From assembly GCF_002242805.1 (NCBI RefSeq), contig NZ_MCGQ01000044.1, positions 41,581-105,580 of the forward strand: DNA of 64,000 nt. The letters are read 5' to 3'. Source of the stretch: Streptomyces diastatochromogenes. Lineage in GTDB: Bacteria; Actinomycetota; Actinomycetes; Streptomycetales; Streptomycetaceae. The position numbers and the translations under genes were made by a program. Shown one piece after another: positions 59,915 through 64,000 of this stretch (position 1 is its first letter; every line of letters begins with the position of its first letter). The notes beneath the pieces were generated by a model. That model searched no databases and was not told the DNA's origin. It worked only from the letters and a program-made list of their open reading frames with translations.

Positions 59915-61030
59915 GTGACGGTGAATGGAAATGGCTCTCCTGCGAGTTCCGGGCCCAAGGCCGGCAAGCGTCGACGGGGCGCATCGGCTGGTGGGGATCG
60001 CCCGAGCACGATCCGCGATGTCGCGGCGCAGGCGGGCGTCTCGGTAGCAACCGTTTCCCGGACCCTGGCCGGCAACTACCCTGTCTCCGCCGCCACCCGG
60101 GAACGGGTCATGGCCGCGGTGGACTCGCTGCACTACGTGGTGAACGTCCATGCCAAAGCGCTCTCCGGGCGGGTCGCCGGCCCCATCGCCCTCGTGCTCA
60201 GGGACATCACCGGACCCTCACTGGCCCATGTCGCGGCCGGAGTCGAGCAGGAGGCGGCCGTACGGGGCCGGCTGAGCCTGGTCTGCGCCACCCACGGGGA
60301 CCCGGAGCGCGAGGACGACCTGGTGCAGCTGATGCGCGAACAGCACGCGGCCGCCGTCGTGCTCGTCGGCGGGGCGGTGCAGGACGAGGCCTACTTCCGG
60401 CGCATGGCCGAGTACGCGCGCGCCCTGGACGCCGCCGGATCCCGGCTGGTGCTGGTGGGCCGCCCGGCCCTGCCCGAGGCTCTCCCGGTGACCGTCGTGG
60501 ACTACGACAACCGCGGGGGCGCCTTCCAGGCCGCCGACCACCTGCTGGTCCAGGGCCACCGCCGCATCCTCTTCCTGGGTGGCGATCCCGGGCTGAGCAC
60601 CGGGGAGCAACGGCGGGAGGGCTATCTGCACGCCCTGCGCGCGCACGGTGTGCCGTACGCGGAGGAGCTGGACATCCCCGGTCCGTACACCCGGGTCTCG
60701 GGGTACCAGCGCACGCGGGACGCGCTGAAGGCCGGCCTGGACTTCACCGGCGTCCTCGCGGGCACCGACATGGTGGCGCTCGGGGTCCTGGCCGCGCTCC
60801 GCGACGCGGACCTGGACGTCCCCGGGGACGTGTCCCTGGTGGGCTTCGACGACGTCCCCTTCGCCGCCGACCTCAGCCCGTCCCTCACATCGGTCCGGGT
60901 TCCGTACGAGGATCTGGGCCGTACGGCGGTACGCCTGGCGCTGGAGCGCGACGAACGCATCAACGGCGACGACCACGTGGTCCTGAGCACCCAGCTCGTG
61001 ATCCGCCAGTCGGTACGCAAGGTGGGGTGA
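59915..61030 (+). CDS. LacI-family transcriptional regulator
   Basis: 371 aa from GTG 59915. The LacI HTH is STIRDVAAQAGVSVATVSRT at about 30-50 after a Gly/Ser-rich start, and the periplasmic-binding-like sensor domain runs about 90-371 (VSLVGFDDVPFAADLSPSLT near 310 is diagnostic). It should repress the GH36, GH127 and Tat-protein genes until a galactose- or arabinose-type inducer binds, given matching operator-like sites in front of all three. No ribosome-binding site is visible before the GTG; TAACGT at 59903-59908 suggests a leaderless transcript, but no good -35 is seen. Confidence 0.87.
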   Translation: MTVNGNGSPASSGPKAGKRRRGASAGGDRPSTIRDVAAQAGVSVATVSRTLAGNYPVSAATRERVMAAVDSLHYVVNVHAKALSGRVAGPIALVLRDITGPSLAHVAAGVEQEAAVRGRLSLVCATHGDPEREDDLVQLMREQHAAAVVLVGGAVQDEAYFRRMAEYARALDAAGSRLVLVGRPALPEALPVTVVDYDNRGGAFQAADHLLVQGHRRILFLGGDPGLSTGEQRREGYLHALRAHGVPYAEELDIPGPYTRVSGYQRTRDALKAGLDFTGVLAGTDMVALGVLAALRDADLDVPGDVSLVGFDDVPFAADLSPSLTSVRVPYEDLGRTAVRLALERDERINGDDHVVLSTQLVIRQSVRKVG

Positions 61031-61055
61031 CCCGGCGAGGTCCGCGCGCCCTGTC

Positions 61056-62081
61056 TCACCGTTCCACGAAGCGCGGCAGCTGCTCCGGAGTGGGGCGCAG
61101 CAGGCCGTCGCGCAGGGCGAGGGCCGTGGCCTCGGCGCGGGAGGCGGCGCCCGTCTTGCGGAGCAGGTGTTCGACATGGCTGTGCACGGTCCGGGGCGAC
61201 AGGAACAGGGCCTGTGCGATGGCCTGGTTGGTTTGCCCCGTGGCCGCCCTGGTGAGCACCTCCAGCTCCCGCGGGCTGAGCCCGTACGGCAGTTCGGTCA
61301 GGGTCTCGTGCACCAGCACCGCGTCCGCCGGGACACCGAGGCCGGGCCGGTGCCGGTGCAGGGCGACGCGGTACCAGGCGCCCCCGGCCCGCCAGAGCAG
61401 CCGCAGCCGCTGCCCGCCGGTGTCGGCGAACGCGCGCACCAGCGGACGGAAGTCCTCGTCCCGCACCACCTGCGGGCGGACCCGCCCGGGCAGGTCGAGC
61501 ACGCCCTCGGAGGTCACCAGGCCCACCGCGTCCTCCTCCGGCGGGCCGTGCGGATCGGCGGCGCCGGCGACCGGGTCGGCGAGTGCCCCGAGGGCCGGGG
61601 TGACGCACGCGAGCAGCTGACGCGCCTCGGTGTCGTAGGCGTCCGGGCTCGCGGTGGACAGGTGCACCAGGCCGACGAGCCGGCCGTGGTGCCGCAGGGC
61701 GCCGGTCACCCCGTCACGGAATCCGGCCGGGCGCACCCGCTCGGCGTAGAACCAGCCGTTGCGGAAGCCCGGTCCGGTGCCCTCGGCCCGCTCCGGGTCC
61801 TCGGAGATGGAGGGCGGCAGCTCCTGGCGTACGACGTTCGCGTACCACGGCGTGGTGACGAACTCCGCGGCCAGGGCCTCCGAGGCGTCGGCGGCGTAGC
61901 CGATGCCGGCGACCTGGACGTGGGTCCCCTTCAACGGGTCGATGGTGAGCAGCGTCGCCGCGTCGAGCGGGAGTGCGAGGGCGAGTTCGCGCAGGGCCTC
62001 GGCGCACGCGGAGGCGGTGTCGCGCTCGCGGGTGAGCAGGCCGATGCGGGCGGCCGCCGCGACCTGGCGATGGGTGAGCAT
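61056..62081 (-). CDS. LuxR-family transcriptional regulator
   Basis: 341 aa from ATG 62081 with CGGAGG six bases upstream. The N-terminal region (about 1-180) looks GAF-like; the C-terminal LuxR HTH (about 270-330) has LSPRELEVLTRAATGQTNQA and LSPRTVHSHVEHLLRKTGA. It has no receiver Asp domain, so it is not a classical response regulator. It is divergent from the sugar-binding lipoprotein gene across 229 bp and may regulate that transporter. The N-terminal signal is unknown. Confidence 0.85.
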   Translation of the reverse strand: MLTHRQVAAAARIGLLTRERDTASACAEALRELALALPLDAATLLTIDPLKGTHVQVAGIGYAADASEALAAEFVTTPWYANVVRQELPPSISEDPERAEGTGPGFRNGWFYAERVRPAGFRDGVTGALRHHGRLVGLVHLSTASPDAYDTEARQLLACVTPALGALADPVAGAADPHGPPEEDAVGLVTSEGVLDLPGRVRPQVVRDEDFRPLVRAFADTGGQRLRLLWRAGGAWYRVALHRHRPGLGVPADAVLVHETLTELPYGLSPRELEVLTRAATGQTNQAIAQALFLSPRTVHSHVEHLLRKTGAASRAEATALALRDGLLRPTPEQLPRFVER

Positions 62082-62310
62082 ACGAGCCTCCGGGGCCCGG
62101 GACCACAGGGATCGTTTGAGCCCCAACGATAGGGGGCGGGCTGGTGCCGGGCAATGCGTTCACCGGGCGGTAACCGGATCGACTCCGCTCGGCGACACCG
62201 CCGCCTCGGTCGGTATTTGTACGGATGGTGGCACCGGGCCGCCGGGGTCTTTCCTGTTCGGCACAGCCGGACGCCCGCCGCGACCGGCACCGTCCCCGGG
62301 AGAGCCCGTC
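62082..62310. promoter_or_regulatory. Divergent region between LuxR regulator and sugar ABC transporter
   Basis: It contains a perfect dyad ATCGTT (62111-62116) and AACGAT (62125-62130) around an 8-bp centre, a candidate operator close to the luxR start. A GGGAGAG ribosome-binding site precedes ATG 62311. No small gene is seen. Confidence 0.4.
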
Positions 62311-63336
62311 ATGATCACATCCCGCTCCGCCGCCGTACCCGCGGCCTCGCGCAGACAGTTCCTCGCCCTGACCGGAGCCGCCGTCGCCACCACCGCCCTC
62401 GGCGTCGCCGGCTGTTCGGCGCCGGAGACCACGTCGGCCACGGCCAGGCCTTCGAGCCGCAGCCTGACGAAGATCGGTCTCGACTACCCGTTCACCCAGC
62501 TTCCGCTCTATTCGACGCTGGTCAAGCTCTCCACCGTCCAGGCCGAGCGGCACGGCATCTCCCTGCTGACCACGAGCGACGCGGCCAACGCCGACACACA
62601 GGCGAGCAACCTCCACACCTGGGTCGCCCGCAAGGTCCCGGCGATCGTGTCGTTCCCGATGGTCTTCGAGGCCGCCGAGCCGATCGCCAGGCAGGCGCTG
62701 GACGCCGGGCTGATCTGGGTGACGTACGGCGGATCGCTGGAGCATCAGAGCGCCGACATCCAGTTCAGCTTCCGCAAGGGCGGCAGCCTGCTCGGCGAGG
62801 CGGCGGCGAAGTGGGCCGAGGAGCACCTCGGCGGCAAGGGCAAGATCGCCTTCCTCACCGACAGCACCATCGAACTGGGCCGTGAGCGCACCCAGGGGAT
62901 GGTCGACGCCTTCACCAAGCTGGCGCCCGGCGTGGACGTCGTCGCCCAGGAGCAGGCCATCGACCCCGACACCGGGCTGGCCAGGACGAACGCCGTCCTG
63001 GCCAAGCACCCGGACCTCAATCTCGTCCTGGGAGTCACCGACGCGGCCGCGTACGGCGGCTTCAAGGCGCTCCAGCAGGCGGGCCGGGCCAAGGACGACG
63101 CCAGGACCTTCGTCGGCGGTCAGGACGGAGCGGCGCCCTCCCTCCTCGCCGTGAAGCAGGGCACCTTCTACCGTGCCTCGGCCGCCCTCGCACCGAAGGA
63201 CATCGCCGCCGCCATCGTCGACGTGCCGCGAGCGGTGGCGGCGGGGAAGGCCGACCCCGGCGTCCAGGTGCCCATCGCCCTCGTGCAGCCCGACGACACC
63301 GCGGCGATCGACGACCTGCTCGCCCAGAACGCGTAG
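62311..63336 (+). CDS. Sugar ABC transporter substrate-binding lipoprotein
   Basis: 341 aa. A Tat-type signal (SRRQFLALTGAAVATTA) runs into a lipobox LGVAGC with Cys35, so it is exported folded and lipid-anchored. The mature part is a Peripla_BP_4 (ribose/xylose-type) binding protein, with QASNLHTWVARKVPAIVSFP and LVLGVTDAAAYGGFKALQQAG. It captures a sugar or similar ligand for the ABC transporter whose ATPase follows 8 bp later. Confidence 0.87.
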   Translation: MITSRSAAVPAASRRQFLALTGAAVATTALGVAGCSAPETTSATARPSSRSLTKIGLDYPFTQLPLYSTLVKLSTVQAERHGISLLTTSDAANADTQASNLHTWVARKVPAIVSFPMVFEAAEPIARQALDAGLIWVTYGGSLEHQSADIQFSFRKGGSLLGEAAAKWAEEHLGGKGKIAFLTDSTIELGRERTQGMVDAFTKLAPGVDVVAQEQAIDPDTGLARTNAVLAKHPDLNLVLGVTDAAAYGGFKALQQAGRAKDDARTFVGGQDGAAPSLLAVKQGTFYRASAALAPKDIAAAIVDVPRAVAAGKADPGVQVPIALVQPDDTAAIDDLLAQNA

Positions 63337-63344
63337 GCGCCGCC

Positions 63345-64000
63345 ATGACCGTCACGAACCTCAGGGTCAGCGGACTGACCAAGTCCTTCGGCGGAGTACG
63401 GGCCCTCGACGGCGTGGACCTCGCCGTCCCCGCGGGACAGGTGCACGCCCTGCTCGGTCACAACGGCGCCGGCAAGTCCACCCTCATCAGGTGCCTGGGC
63501 GGAGCCTTCCCGCCGGACGCGGGCACCATCGAGGTCAGCGGCAGGACCTACGCCCGCCTCAGCCCGCGCGAGTCCATCGCGGCCGGTGTGGCCATCATCT
63601 ACCAGACGCTGAGCGTGGTCGACGCGCTCACGGTGACCGAGAACATCTTCCTCGGCCAGGAGTGGACCCGGCACGGCCGCATCGACCGGCGCGCCCAGGA
63701 GGAGGTCGCGGACGGGCTGCTGCGGCGCGTGGCCGCCCGCTGCTCCCCGCGTGACCGGGTGAGTGAACTCCCCATGGGCCAGCGGCAGTTGGTGGAGATC
63801 GCCAAGGCGCTCAGCCGCAGCGCCTCGGTCCTGGTCCTGGACGAGCCGACCGCTGCCCTGTCCCGGGCGGAGAGCGACGCACTGGCCGAGCGGGTCGAGG
63901 ACTTCCGCACCCAGGGCCTGGCCATCGTCTACGTCACCCATCTCCTGTCGGAGGTCGAGCGGCTCGCGGACGCGGTCACCGTGCTGCGCGACGGCCGGGT
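63345..64000 (+). CDS. Sugar ABC transporter ATP-binding protein (truncated by window end)
   Basis: 218 codons are visible from ATG 63345. Walker A is GHNGAGKST near 38-46, the Q-loop is IYQTLSVV, the signature is LPMGQRQLVEIAKA (the usual first-domain variant of RbsA/MglA-type ATPases), and Walker B is VLVLDEPTAAL. RbsA-type proteins are about 500 aa with two ATPase halves, so a second half and the permease probably lie beyond the window. Confidence 0.88.
   Translation, partial: MTVTNLRVSGLTKSFGGVRALDGVDLAVPAGQVHALLGHNGAGKSTLIRCLGGAFPPDAGTIEVSGRTYARLSPRESIAAGVAIIYQTLSVVDALTVTENIFLGQEWTRHGRIDRRAQEEVADGLLRRVAARCSPRDRVSELPMGQRQLVEIAKALSRSASVLVLDEPTAALSRAESDALAERVEDFRTQGLAIVYVTHLLSEVERLADAVTVLRDGR

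Overview
The window is very GC-rich, uses GTG and TTG starts freely, and is full of 4-bp GTGA/ATGA stop-start overlaps, Tat signal peptides, mycothiol-type enzymes and actinobacterial families. It is almost certainly a Streptomyces (or very close relative) chromosome segment. All function calls are from reading the translated sequence; no database search was run.

Layout. 1-69 holds the first 23 codons of an RppA-type type III polyketide synthase, reading off the left edge. 234-14809 is mostly housekeeping and accessory metabolism: a TenA-like protein, a succinate-semialdehyde dehydrogenase, a DNA ligase/NUDIX pair, a thioredoxin-reductase-like enzyme divergent from an XRE-cupin regulator with an apparently leaderless promoter, a quinone-oxidoreductase/acyl-CoA dehydrogenase operon closed by a perfect terminator, secreted phosphodiesterase-type proteins, and several DUF proteins. 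14829-15435 is a deletion scar carrying remnants of two head-to-head genes (an NCS1-type permease and an amidohydrolase). 15464-19214 encodes a secreted amidase and an M1 metallopeptidase.

19376-34780 is an exopolysaccharide locus: initiating sugar-phosphate transferase, acetyltransferase, two glycosyltransferases, nucleotide-sugar epimerase, Wzy-like polymerase, Wzz-type chain-length protein with a kinase-like domain lacking its P-loop, Wzx-like flippase, two secreted proteins, and a TagD-like cytidylyltransferase next to a CDP-alcohol phosphotransferase. The last two suggest a phospho-alcohol modification. Between the two convergent glycosyltransferases lies a 0.7-kb array of degenerate tandem repeats of about 93 bp.

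35050-39485 is a PQQ locus: a secreted PQQ-type sugar dehydrogenase followed by a complete pqqABCDE set. It includes a 46-aa PqqA precursor that is easy to miss. Directly downstream, 39601-43594 is a translationally coupled trio (Y4yA-family PLP enzyme, cysteine synthase fused to a rhodanese domain, cysteine-desulfurase-like enzyme), then a SAM methyltransferase. I regard this trio, next to pqq, as the best candidate for an undescribed pathway. An SDR with a MerR-type promoter and a UvrA-like ABC protein follow.

48269-54087 is a four-gene operon (acyl-CoA ligase, DUF3556 membrane protein, FAD oxidoreductase, PucR-type regulator) preceded by twin palindromes. 54097-61030 is a plant-glycan utilisation island: GH127 beta-L-arabinofuranosidase, GH36 alpha-galactosidase, a Tat-secreted protein and a LacI regulator, with related operator-like sites in its promoters. 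61056-64000 has a LuxR-type regulator divergent from a sugar ABC transporter (binding lipoprotein and truncated ATPase). No tRNA, rRNA, CRISPR or insertion sequence was recognised.
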